From Hoylesella oralis ATCC 33269 (GTDB lineage Bacteria; Bacteroidota; Bacteroidia; Bacteroidales; Bacteroidaceae), in the NCBI RefSeq assembly GCF_000185145.2, contig NZ_GL833119.1, forward strand, positions 1,108,668 to 1,172,667: a stretch of DNA of 64,000 nt, written 5' to 3'. The notes under the pieces were generated by a model. The model worked only from the letters and a program-made list of their open reading frames with translations. It made no database searches and was not told the DNA's origin. Below are positions 26,782-35,073 of this stretch, in pieces; the first letter of the stretch is position 1, and each line of letters begins with the position of its first letter. The position numbers and the translations under genes are program-made.

Positions 26782-28722
26782 TTATACGATGATATTGTTA
26801 CCCAGTTTGCGGGCGAGAGTGTTGCGAATGTTCTGCATATCTTTGTATTCTTCCATGAGTTTAAGCATCTTTTCGGGCTCGTTTACGGCCAAAGAGATGC
26901 CTTGTTGCAGCTCTTTAAGACGCTTCTCCACATAATCCATGCGGAAATCCAGTAACAAATGTATGGTTCTGTTGAGCAATCTTTCATCGTCGACTTCCTT
27001 TTTCAAGCTCTCTGAAAGTTTGAACTTGTCGGCCGTCATGTCTATAGCAAGGCGGCTCACCTCTATGTCTTCGTGGTGAATAAAATAGGTCTCGGCACGG
27101 AATCCCTCTGTTCTGCAGCACTCGACCGCCTCGGCCAGTATCTTGTTATATAACTCGTTGCCGAATTGCAGGTTGTCTGTGTTCAGGTTATAGTCGATGA
27201 ATTGCGCTACCGAAAGCGTGTAAACGTTGCCTTCTTCGTCGGTGGCATCTTTCACGATAATACGCTCTCCGTACTTCATAACGAGTTGTATGAGCATTTG
27301 TTCTACCTTCTTGGCCTGTTGCATGGGCGTTGCAGGTTGTATGGGCTGCCGAGGTGCGACTTGCGTTTCCTGTTCCTGCTGCTTGCGATCGGTCTCTTTG
27401 GCCTGTGCATCTCGGCTGTCTCTGATAAATCGGTTCATGGTATTGATGAGCGTTCCCTCATTGATACCCATGCGTTGTGCACAGTCATGCAGGTATGTAT
27501 CGCGCAATATCTGGTTTTGAATGACCGATATACTCTTCACAATCGAGTTGATTGCCTCCGATCGTTTGATGGGATCGGTCTCGTTTTTCAGTAATAAATC
27601 GGTCTTGAACTGTATAAAGTCGGTCTGATGGTCGTTGATGTATTGGCGGAAAACAGCCGCCGAATGCTGACGAGAGAAGCTGTCAGGATCGTTACCATCG
27701 GGGAGTAACAGCACTTTAAGGTTCATCCCTTCGGCCAAGAGCATATCTGTACCGCGCAAAGCTGCGTGTATACCGGCCTCATCGCCATCGTATAACAAGG
27801 TTATGTTAGAGGTGAAGCGGTGCAAGGTATGTATCTGATGAAAGCTGAGCGCGGTGCCCGAGTTGGCCACCACGTTCTCTATGCCGCACTGGTGCATGGA
27901 AATAACGTCGGTATATCCCTCGACCATGTACACTCGATCTTCTTTTGCGATGGCTTTTTTGGCCTGATAAATGCCATAGAGCTCATGGTCTTTGTGATAA
28001 ATATCAGACTCTGGCGAGTTTACATACTTAATATTCACGCCTTTGGTACGCGAGTCAAGCACGCGACCTCCAAATCCAACGACCTTACCGCTTACGCCTA
28101 TCCACGGAAAAACTACGCGGCCAGAGAAACGGTCGATGAGTTCGTGGCGGTCGTTTTCGTAGCATATACCCGTTTTAAGCAGGAACTCGGGCTTATAACC
28201 TTTCTTAATGGCTGTGGCAGCCAGTGCATGACGGTCTTGCAGGTCGTAGCCCAATTGGAACTTTTCTATAATGTCGTCGCGGAAACCTCGGCTGCGGAAG
28301 TATTGCATACCTATGGCCAAACCGTCGGGGGTGTTATGTAGAATGTTTTGAAAATACTTGGCTGTCCACTCATTAACTATGAACATCGCCTCCCGTTCGC
28401 TCTGTTCACGCTTCTCATCATCGGTAAGTTCGCGCTCTTTTATTTCTATGTGATATTTGTTGGCGAGCCATTTGAGCGCCTCAGGATATGTCATTTGCTC
28501 ATGTTCCATTATGAAACTCACGGCATTTCCGCCCTTTCCACAGCCGAAACAATGACATGTACCGCGCGAAGGCGATACGACGAACGACGGTGTTTTCTCG
28601 TTATGAAAGGGGCACAGGCCCATGTAATTGGCGCCACGCTTACGGAGCGACACGAATTCGGATACCACATCTACGATATTGGCGGCATCTTTAATCTTTT
28701 CAATGGTTGGTTTGTCTATCAT
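26782..28722 (-). CDS. dnaG: DNA primase
   Basis: DnaG makes RNA primers for replication and binds the replicative helicase. The N-terminal zinc ribbon has ligands C37, H40, C58 and C61 (CPFH...CFGC). The TOPRIM core follows, with the MVEGYTDV glutamate (E268) and YDGDEAG (D312, D314). A glutamine-rich linker (about residues 435-455) separates it from the C-terminal helicase-binding domain. The 646 residues match the family. A minus-strand promoter lies just upstream. Confidence 0.96.
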   Translation of the reverse strand: MIDKPTIEKIKDAANIVDVVSEFVSLRKRGANYMGLCPFHNEKTPSFVVSPSRGTCHCFGCGKGGNAVSFIMEHEQMTYPEALKWLANKYHIEIKERELTDDEKREQSEREAMFIVNEWTAKYFQNILHNTPDGLAIGMQYFRSRGFRDDIIEKFQLGYDLQDRHALAATAIKKGYKPEFLLKTGICYENDRHELIDRFSGRVVFPWIGVSGKVVGFGGRVLDSRTKGVNIKYVNSPESDIYHKDHELYGIYQAKKAIAKEDRVYMVEGYTDVISMHQCGIENVVANSGTALSFHQIHTLHRFTSNITLLYDGDEAGIHAALRGTDMLLAEGMNLKVLLLPDGNDPDSFSRQHSAAVFRQYINDHQTDFIQFKTDLLLKNETDPIKRSEAINSIVKSISVIQNQILRDTYLHDCAQRMGINEGTLINTMNRFIRDSRDAQAKETDRKQQEQETQVAPRQPIQPATPMQQAKKVEQMLIQLVMKYGERIIVKDATDEEGNVYTLSVAQFIDYNLNTDNLQFGNELYNKILAEAVECCRTEGFRAETYFIHHEDIEVSRLAIDMTADKFKLSESLKKEVDDERLLNRTIHLLLDFRMDYVEKRLKELQQGISLAVNEPEKMLKLMEEYKDMQNIRNTLARKLGNNIIV

Positions 28723-28743
28723 CGGTTCTTATAACAGTCATTG

Positions 28744-28774
28744 CAAAGTTACTCATTTTTATTTAATATACAAT
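28744..28774 (-). promoter_or_regulatory. dnaG promoter
   Basis: On the minus strand ATTG (28771-28774), 19 bp, then TAACTTTG (28744-28751), a full TAnnTTTG match. It lies 22 bp before the dnaG start. The -33 box falls inside the dispersed repeat at 28762-28846. Confidence 0.55.
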
Positions 28775-28846
28775 TTGTTTTGCCGTTACATTACCTATGC
28801 CTATCTGTTTTAGAAGTACCGAATATGAAAAATATCCCTACCGTTT
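28762..28846 (+). repeat. Dispersed repeat, copy 1
   Basis: This stretch of about 85 bp is nearly the same as 42578-42660, with shared runs such as TTTGCCGTTACATT, TTTTAGAA and CTACCGTTT and about nine in ten bases equal by eye. Both copies are on the plus strand in gaps between genes. This copy lies upstream of dnaG, which reads away from it. Confidence 0.75.
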
Positions 28847-28874
28847 ATGCGTTGTAGATGTGCCATCTACGCAA

Positions 28875-28913
28875 AATCCCCCTAAAAGCAACCGGAAGAC
28901 TTTTAGAGGGATT
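28875..28913 (-). terminator. Terminator of the nine-gene iron-capture-like operon
   Basis: A 14-bp stem with one mismatch (28875-28888 with 28900-28913) and a loop of 11 nt. Read on the minus strand it is followed by TTTTGC. It lies about 100 bp after the last gene of the operon (stop at 29015). Confidence 0.7.
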
Positions 28914-29014
28914 GTATTGTTAAGAGAACCTTAGAAGTATATTTCTCGATGCGTTTGATTACTTTTCCGTTGGAAAATTTGATGCTATTTAAGCCTTCCC
29001 ATCGCTGCCGGCGG

Positions 29015-29929
29015 TTATCTCTTCTCGTACGGTATTACGAACTTATATCCTCGACCTCTAAGCACTACATCCTTTTCTCTTACCTCCTCTACGTATAATT
29101 TGTAGTTACCTTCTCTTAGATTGCTGTCGTCAAATTCGTCCGGATAGGTCATCGATAGCGAAATGTCCACATACGTTCCGGCCACAGGATTGACAATTGC
29201 GGGAGTTATCTTCAACACCCTTCTCGACGAATAAGGACGTGCACCGCCGCAAAGCCATACTCCTATGCCCGATTTCCGCACAGCCATAACGGTATTCATC
29301 TGTACATATATGTTGTGTGAAGTGGTGCCGTAAATCCCTACTTTGCCTGCTGTACCGTCGCAACGCACCGTAACTTTCAGCGTTTTTTCTTTCTTGTTTT
29401 GCGAAATAACCTTAATCATAGCTTCGCCTTCATAGTTGGCTTTTATCTCCAGAATGTTCGTCTTGGCATTCCACTTGGCATCCATAATCTTGTCAGGATC
29501 GTCTATTTTCAGGTCTACAATATCGCCTCCGCCGTTCAAACTTACGAACTTACTTTCGTCGCGAGGATAAAGTCGTATCTCCGATTGGCTGATACTAAGC
29601 TCCGGAACCACCACGTTAATCTCCACACGTCTTTTGAAATCTCCCGATATGATCGTGACATAAGTGCGCCCTTCCCATATTCCGTTAATGCGCAATGTAT
29701 CTTTGCTTATCTCTACACCGGCAATCTTAGAGTCGGCCACGTTAGCTGTATATTTGCCGTTACCGCCGCTCAGCAGGATTGTCCGGGTAGAAAGTTTATT
29801 GAGAGATACCTCGTTTAAATCTTCAGAACCCACTCGTATTTCCGATAAATCCTGTTTGTTGTCTTTATCGCAGGCAGCCAAACCGAACGTGCACAACAGC
29901 AACAGCGAAAATATTATTATCTGTTTCAT
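29015..29929 (-). CDS. Ig-like lipoprotein, last gene of the operon
   Basis: The 304-residue protein is a lipoprotein (signal ending LAAC, cysteine near residue 20). Its mature part is beta-rich and resembles bacterial Ig-like (BIG2-type) repeats: a segment near residues 45-110 with LSGGNGKYTANVADSKIAGVEIS and TYVTIISGDFKR, and a second near 112-190. The C-terminal 100 residues form a separate domain I do not recognise. It starts 24 bp after the FN3 gene and ends the nine-gene operon. A role in ligand binding or surface assembly of the iron-capture complex is an inference from position. Confidence 0.7.
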   Translation of the reverse strand: MKQIIIFSLLLLCTFGLAACDKDNKQDLSEIRVGSEDLNEVSLNKLSTRTILLSGGNGKYTANVADSKIAGVEISKDTLRINGIWEGRTYVTIISGDFKRRVEINVVVPELSISQSEIRLYPRDESKFVSLNGGGDIVDLKIDDPDKIMDAKWNAKTNILEIKANYEGEAMIKVISQNKKEKTLKVTVRCDGTAGKVGIYGTTSHNIYVQMNTVMAVRKSGIGVWLCGGARPYSSRRVLKITPAIVNPVAGTYVDISLSMTYPDEFDDSNLREGNYKLYVEEVREKDVVLRGRGYKFVIPYEKR

Positions 29930-29953
29930 ATTTTTTCCGATAGATATAATTTG

Positions 29954-31126
29954 TTAATCCACAATCAATTTATACTCTATATCCCATTTGCGTTCGGGTG
30001 TTTCCGCAATCTCTATCCGCAACAGATGTTCGCCTTTGTTTGCGAAGGTAATACTGCTGTCGGCGGGTGTAACGGCAACACCGTCTACCCAATAGCTTAT
30101 CTGTGCATCCTTGTTGGCCAAGTCGTAGTAGAAAAGTCGTAGTGTTCGGGTACAAGTTCCTACCTCTCGTACCGTATATAAATAAGGTATACGCCCATCT
30201 TCGTCTATTCCTCTGCTCATTTGTTGGGTTTTTCGTGTAACGGGAGCAGATGGTTCAGAGGCGTCAGGTCCTTTTACTGTGCGTATTCTGATTTGGTAAG
30301 ATGTGTTCGGTTCCAACTGTTCAACTATGTAAGACGTAGCTTTTGTGGTAGCAAGAACTTGCTCATTCTGCAGTATCTGGTAGCTTACACCGTCCTCATC
30401 AACGGCACTCCACGACAATTCTATTTCTCTCTGTTGCGGCACTGCTTTAATGTTAGAGGGGGGAACCAGCTTTGCTGATGGCGTTACCGCTTTGGTCTGT
30501 ACGAACGAAACATCGTCTATAAGGATGTAACCGCCGGTATTTGCCGACTCTGGATCGCTCTCGAAAAACAATCCTACACCGGCTCTGTCTACTCCGGCAG
30601 GGGCTTTGAAAGTCAATGTTTTCTGTTGCCAAGTATCCGAGAAGTTACTTGCTTTATCGTTCCAACCCGTACGTGTATCCTTTTTAATAGATTTCGAACC
30701 TTTATACCAATCTACCGTAACTATAATATTTGGTTTTTTTGCTGTTCCTTTATACCAGTAGGAAAGACGATATTCACCGCTGGGATCGGCCACAATATGG
30801 TATGGATTGAAGTCTTTATCGCGCGAAAAGAACGATCCGCCGTTAGGATAAACCTTCACAGCAAACATACCTTGGTGCGCATCTTTTACCCTCGAATAGG
30901 CCAAGGTAGAATTGAAATACCAGTAAAGTGGTTTCTGATAAGGATCGAAATCCATTGTTTTCTTATTGTCTTCGTCTTCTTCATCGCTTTCATCTTCCGA
31001 AGATGGAGGTGTTGTCTTGGTATATTCTTCGAATCCTCCGTTAGGAATAAGCTCTTTCCCTAATTGGGCTTTTGCTGCAAAAGGTAAGAACATCAGCAGC
31101 AAAGCGATATATATATTCTGTTTCAT
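29954..31126 (-). CDS. Exported protein with jelly-roll-like and FN3 domains
   Basis: The 390-residue protein has a cleavable signal peptide (residues 1-20, ending AKAQ). An acidic low-complexity linker follows (SSEDESDEEDEDNKK, about residues 41-55), then a beta-sandwich like those in carbohydrate-binding or PKD-type proteins (GMFAVKVYPNGG, YRLSYWYKG, GYILIDDVSFVQ). A fibronectin type III domain spans about residues 222-304 (PPSNIKAVPQQREIELSW to ITRKTQ-like end), and a final domain follows. It is predicted to be periplasmic or surface-exposed. It sits between the DUF4856 and Ig-like genes, and its exact role is unknown. Confidence 0.7.
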   Translation of the reverse strand: MKQNIYIALLLMFLPFAAKAQLGKELIPNGGFEEYTKTTPPSSEDESDEEDEDNKKTMDFDPYQKPLYWYFNSTLAYSRVKDAHQGMFAVKVYPNGGSFFSRDKDFNPYHIVADPSGEYRLSYWYKGTAKKPNIIVTVDWYKGSKSIKKDTRTGWNDKASNFSDTWQQKTLTFKAPAGVDRAGVGLFFESDPESANTGGYILIDDVSFVQTKAVTPSAKLVPPSNIKAVPQQREIELSWSAVDEDGVSYQILQNEQVLATTKATSYIVEQLEPNTSYQIRIRTVKGPDASEPSAPVTRKTQQMSRGIDEDGRIPYLYTVREVGTCTRTLRLFYYDLANKDAQISYWVDGVAVTPADSSITFANKGEHLLRIEIAETPERKWDIEYKLIVD

Positions 31127-31149
31127 TATATATTATTTTGTATTAAAAA

Positions 31150-32343
31150 TTAGTTGGAAGGCTTGATATCGTCGGGTGTCAGGCCGTAATGTTTGCCTAT
31201 GGAAGCGGCTATGTTCTTAAGAGAACCGTCTACAGTTTCTGCAGAAAGCAGCCGTTCTTTGTCCCATAAACCGTTTCCGGAGGTAAGCAGAGAGAGGTAA
31301 TGCATTACCTCATCGTAAGAAAGATGGGGCTTGCCCGATTGCTGCAAGGTAAACTGAAGAGCGTAAAGAGCACCGTAACCTTGCGATAGAAATACCAAGG
31401 CGTTGTTCAAATCCTCATCTATATTCACAGTAGTTATCTCACCTATGAGCAGATTCATGGCACGTACGGCTGCCACTTTCGATAGTTCTGCACGTATTAT
31501 CTGTAACTGTACGTGCACCTCATCGTAACGAAAATCGGTGAGAGCTGCACGGCCGAGCGCAAACGCATTATAGATTTTTATACGGCTCTCGCGTAATACA
31601 GATAAGGCATTTGTTTGTATGAAAGGCAACCAATACTGGTAATAACCGTAAGCCAAGTCCCAATGATGTTCGAGTTCTGTATAATTTCGCCCCGGTAGGA
31701 GGGTGGTGTTTTCGTGTTCTCTGCGCAATCGGGCATCGTTGTACAGACTGTCGTTAAGGTGCACATTGAGTATTTTGTCTAAATAGATTCCACCCCAAAC
31801 GATACCGTTAAATACTTCTGCTACCACTACCCCTTTCTCATTAGCAAAGGCGATGTTTATATCACCGATGGAAGTTCCCACGTATCCGCCTTGTCCTTGG
31901 CGGGCCTTTTGGTTACGATAAGTGCCCGGACTGGGTTGAGACAGTCCGCTCAGCTTGCCTGTAGTAGTAAAAATGTTTTCCACATCTTTTAATATACGCG
32001 CCCTGTCGGCTTTGTGCAGCGAAGATGCAGCCAACTCCTCTTTGGGCTTTAACCCGAATTCGCCGTTGGTAAAATAGTCTTGTACTTTTTCCATGTTGGC
32101 ATTGTACATAATCAAGGCGTTCTTCAGATAACTGCTGTAGATATAGTCTATTGGATCTCGCAACAGACTGCATTCCAGATAATCCACACTGCTATTGCCG
32201 TTACGTTTAAACTGGTAAGAGGGATCGGGCACCTGTGGTTCTCTGTAAGCCGACTCTACTGTTTCGCCTTCCCAGCTGTTACATGAAGCGAACATCAACG
32301 GTATAGCGAGCAATGTCATACAAATTGCAATATTCTTTTTCAT
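31150..32343 (-). CDS. DUF4856 (imelysin-like) lipoprotein
   Basis: The 397-residue lipoprotein (signal ending FASC, cysteine near residue 21) matches the DUF4856 family, related to imelysins that bind or handle iron in the envelope. The block ELEHHWDLAYGYYQYWLP in the middle is the characteristic helix with histidine and aspartate, and YLECSLLRDPIDYIY and GGIYLDKILN also fit. The protein is mostly helical. In this operon it strengthens the iron interpretation. It starts 12 bp after the previous gene. Confidence 0.8.
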   Translation of the reverse strand: MKKNIAICMTLLAIPLMFASCNSWEGETVESAYREPQVPDPSYQFKRNGNSSVDYLECSLLRDPIDYIYSSYLKNALIMYNANMEKVQDYFTNGEFGLKPKEELAASSLHKADRARILKDVENIFTTTGKLSGLSQPSPGTYRNQKARQGQGGYVGTSIGDINIAFANEKGVVVAEVFNGIVWGGIYLDKILNVHLNDSLYNDARLRREHENTTLLPGRNYTELEHHWDLAYGYYQYWLPFIQTNALSVLRESRIKIYNAFALGRAALTDFRYDEVHVQLQIIRAELSKVAAVRAMNLLIGEITTVNIDEDLNNALVFLSQGYGALYALQFTLQQSGKPHLSYDEVMHYLSLLTSGNGLWDKERLLSAETVDGSLKNIAASIGKHYGLTPDDIKPSN

Positions 32344-32355
32344 ATTCTTTATACA

Positions 32356-32982
32356 TTAGGGTAAGATAATGTAACCGCAGAACGGGGCTTTTATCTTGTC
32401 GAGCCCTTCTTCGTTCTGATATTCGTGCACGCTGAGAGGCTTAACAATTGTTAAGCCATCTTCAGATATGGCCGATATCTTGGCTTTGACAGACGAACTG
32501 CGAGGTCCCACACCGTTAACACATAGATACATGGGGTAGCCCGACTTTGCCGTGAAGGTTATAGTATCTTCCTTGTTGTTGGTTAGGAATATGTGTGCTG
32601 TACTGTCTCGTTTGTTAGACGATATGATACGCAGACGCTTGTCGGTATCTATATATCTGATGGTATACCGCGATGTTAAATCGTCTTCGTCAATAAGTTC
32701 ACCTGCAATATCCACCTCGGTGAACGAACACGTAAGCGTTACCTTGTAATTACGAACATTATCGGTAATATCCACTCCGGGATATACATAATCCGAGATA
32801 GGGGCATCGGGATCGCCCAATTGCACTACCTGATCTTCATACGAAACCTTGGGTTTCTCTACTCCGGGGAAAGGAAAAAGCTTCTCATAATCCTCGTCTG
32901 CATAGTCTTCACTGCTGTGCGAGCAGCCCCCGGTGAGCAAAGCAAGGCCGATAAAAGCATATTTTATCAAATTTATATTCAT
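32356..32982 (-). CDS. Small operon lipoprotein of unknown family
   Basis: The 208-residue lipoprotein (signal ending TGGC, cysteine near residue 20) has an acidic start to the mature protein (SHSSEDYADEDYEKLFPFP). A beta-rich domain of about 130 residues follows. I do not recognise its family. It lies 54 bp after the DUF4302 gene and 12 bp before the DUF4856 gene, so it belongs to the operon and is probably outer-membrane anchored. Confidence 0.65.
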   Translation of the reverse strand: MNINLIKYAFIGLALLTGGCSHSSEDYADEDYEKLFPFPGVEKPKVSYEDQVVQLGDPDAPISDYVYPGVDITDNVRNYKVTLTCSFTEVDIAGELIDEDDLTSRYTIRYIDTDKRLRIISSNKRDSTAHIFLTNNKEDTITFTAKSGYPMYLCVNGVGPRSSSVKAKISAISEDGLTIVKPLSVHEYQNEEGLDKIKAPFCGYIILP

Positions 32983-33036
32983 AATCTATTGTTCTTATTT
33001 CTATAACTTATTATCTTTACATCATGTGTTTGTCTG

Positions 33037-34071
33037 TCATTCTGCCGCCGCATCCCATATTTCCGCCTGCAGTCCGGTGGGCTCACCTTGCGGATGAAGG
33101 TGCTTACTTACTATGCGTGTGCTCCTTAACAAGGGCTCGTATACCGATACCAGCTCGGCAACAAAACGGTTACCTTTACGTTCAAAGTCGAAAAACATGG
33201 TTTTGTTATCGTATCGCAAACCTGCCCTAAACGTTATACCATGCTCTGTTCCGGCATATCCCGAGCCCAAACCGGTCATCTCTTTGGCAGGATATTCCGG
33301 TATAGGATTTCTTTTTTGCGTGAAAAGGAACAGGTAGTATTTCTTTTCCTTTATCTCTTTAAGCAGGGCCCGATTGGTTTCCACGTTTCGTTTGATGTAT
33401 ATATCGCTGCGGAAATAAGTACGCCCGCCCTTGTGAATGTGTAGCTGTGGGTTCACCATCTGTTCGAAAAAAGTGCGGTTGGCATAAGCTTTTTGTACGA
33501 AGTCGGCAGCCTCTTCAGCACTTTTCAGTTTGGTGAAAACGATATATTCGCGTGCCGGCTGAAGGTAAGATGCCGTGCGGAACATCAAATCACCGTCCTC
33601 GTTCTTACCCATATACAGAAAGTCTGACGAGCCTGCGAAGCGATCGTTCACGAGCTGGTGGATATAATTATAGGTAACGAAACTTAACTGTGTGAAGCTG
33701 TTGCGGCCTATCAAATACTCGCTCTTCATGGTTTCAGCGGCCGTTCGGCTTGTAAAATCGGCCAGCATCTCTACCGTATTATCGGCCGAGAACTTCATGA
33801 TAAAGCTGTCGCCCCCGTAACCGTAACGCCCGCGGAAGCCATTTTGAGGGATGATTTCAGAGGGGGTTGAGAACAACAGAGAGTCGGTTTTGGGGAAGTA
33901 GAGCACGCGCCAGCCGTGAGTAGCCCCCACGAGTTCGTTCTTCAAAGCCGTAATACTTTCGTTACTGCGTTGCGAGGGAGATTTGTCGAATGCATCGTCA
34001 TTGTCCGAACATCCTGCCAACAACAGTGTCAATACTATATAACTATATTTAAATAAACGTATCTTATCCAT
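33037..34071 (-). CDS. DUF4302 lipoprotein
   Basis: The 344-residue lipoprotein (signal ending LAGC, cysteine near residue 21) matches DUF4302. The mature start DDAFDKSPSQRSNESITALKNELVGATHGWRVLYFP is diagnostic in its F(D/E)xSxSQR and HGWxxxYFP spacing. Members are usually encoded beside SusC/SusD and the zinc-hydrolase-like lipoprotein, as here. The biochemical role is not established. It starts 6 bp after the zinc-hydrolase-like gene. Confidence 0.85.
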   Translation of the reverse strand: MDKIRLFKYSYIVLTLLLAGCSDNDDAFDKSPSQRSNESITALKNELVGATHGWRVLYFPKTDSLLFSTPSEIIPQNGFRGRYGYGGDSFIMKFSADNTVEMLADFTSRTAAETMKSEYLIGRNSFTQLSFVTYNYIHQLVNDRFAGSSDFLYMGKNEDGDLMFRTASYLQPAREYIVFTKLKSAEEAADFVQKAYANRTFFEQMVNPQLHIHKGGRTYFRSDIYIKRNVETNRALLKEIKEKKYYLFLFTQKRNPIPEYPAKEMTGLGSGYAGTEHGITFRAGLRYDNKTMFFDFERKGNRFVAELVSVYEPLLRSTRIVSKHLHPQGEPTGLQAEIWDAAAE

Positions 34072-34077
34072 TTTCTT

Positions 34078-35049
34078 CTAATGCTGTTTTACGTAATAGT
34101 TTATCCTTCTGACGCTGGTTACCTGCATCTGTTTAAGGTTTATATGCCAGCTCTTCTGCACGTATTCATCTACAAAAGCCTGCTTCTCCGTAAACTCTTT
34201 GTAGGCTTGTTCGGCCTCTTTGGCATAACGTGCGTTCACTTCGGGATCGATGTCCGTATCGGGTGTTTTCGCCATGATACCGGCATCATACACCTCTTTG
34301 GGTGTACTGGTAAGCGTAGAACTGATGATTTCGGCAAAATCATCTTCTGCAGAAAGGAAAGAGAGCATAGTATAAAACCCTCTTTTGTTGGCATAGTCGG
34401 CCAATCCAAATTTCTCCTTTCCCGTACGGGCATAACTTAATGGTGGGGCTATTAGTTCGGTAGAACCCGTGTAACGGTGCCCGCTGATTGCTAAAAACTT
34501 ATCGCGATCATAAGGAATAAGCTGCATCAAACGCTTGGCAAACTGATGATAAACGCTGCGCATCAGTACAAATACCTTGTCTGCATTGCCCGGATTAAAG
34601 TCGTTCACATTATATATACACATCTCGGCCGCCGTAAGTTGCGGGTTATAAAGGCGTTCTACCCCGTTTTCATCGGGGTTCCCTCCGCCGTACAGATACA
34701 TCTTAATGGGTACACGGCCGAGCAAGAAATCTTCTCCGCCCACCTCTTTTAACCGGTAGGTTTCTATGCACAGCTCCTTGACCGCTTCGAGCACCGTGCG
34801 TACATTCTCTAATTTCGGCGGATAGATGAATGTTCCGGAGGCGCCGGCATGCTTTTCCCAGCGGTAAATAACCTCTATGCCGTAGGGCTTGGTTATATTT
34901 TCGAGTATCCAAGTATCTAATTGTGTAGGCTCTATCTGCTGCTTGCCGTCGTCTATAACGCTTCTGTCGTTAAGCGTTTCTTTGTTACATGCCGCCAGCC
35001 AAAGGACTGTACATGTGGCAAGAATTATCTTTGTAGTTATCGTTTTCAT
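34078..35049 (-). CDS. Zinc-metallohydrolase-like lipoprotein with a decayed HExxH (probable pseudo-enzyme)
   Basis: The 323-residue lipoprotein (lipobox LAAC, cysteine near residue 21) resembles the substrate-import-associated zinc metallohydrolase lipoproteins that accompany SusC/SusD pairs. Their motif reads roughly HHEFGHILHQ; the equivalent stretch here is YHQFAKRLMQ, with H168, Q169 and K172. The catalytic glutamate and the second zinc-binding histidine are therefore missing. The downstream ISGHRYTGS block and the DDFAEIIS region, which holds the likely third-ligand glutamate, are kept. It is probably a binding component that has lost hydrolase activity. It lies between susD and the DUF4302 gene in the nine-gene operon. 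Confidence 0.78.
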   Translation of the reverse strand: MKTITTKIILATCTVLWLAACNKETLNDRSVIDDGKQQIEPTQLDTWILENITKPYGIEVIYRWEKHAGASGTFIYPPKLENVRTVLEAVKELCIETYRLKEVGGEDFLLGRVPIKMYLYGGGNPDENGVERLYNPQLTAAEMCIYNVNDFNPGNADKVFVLMRSVYHQFAKRLMQLIPYDRDKFLAISGHRYTGSTELIAPPLSYARTGKEKFGLADYANKRGFYTMLSFLSAEDDFAEIISSTLTSTPKEVYDAGIMAKTPDTDIDPEVNARYAKEAEQAYKEFTEKQAFVDEYVQKSWHINLKQMQVTSVRRINYYVKQH

Positions 35050-35073
35050 TGTTCCTGTTTTATATAATACTGT

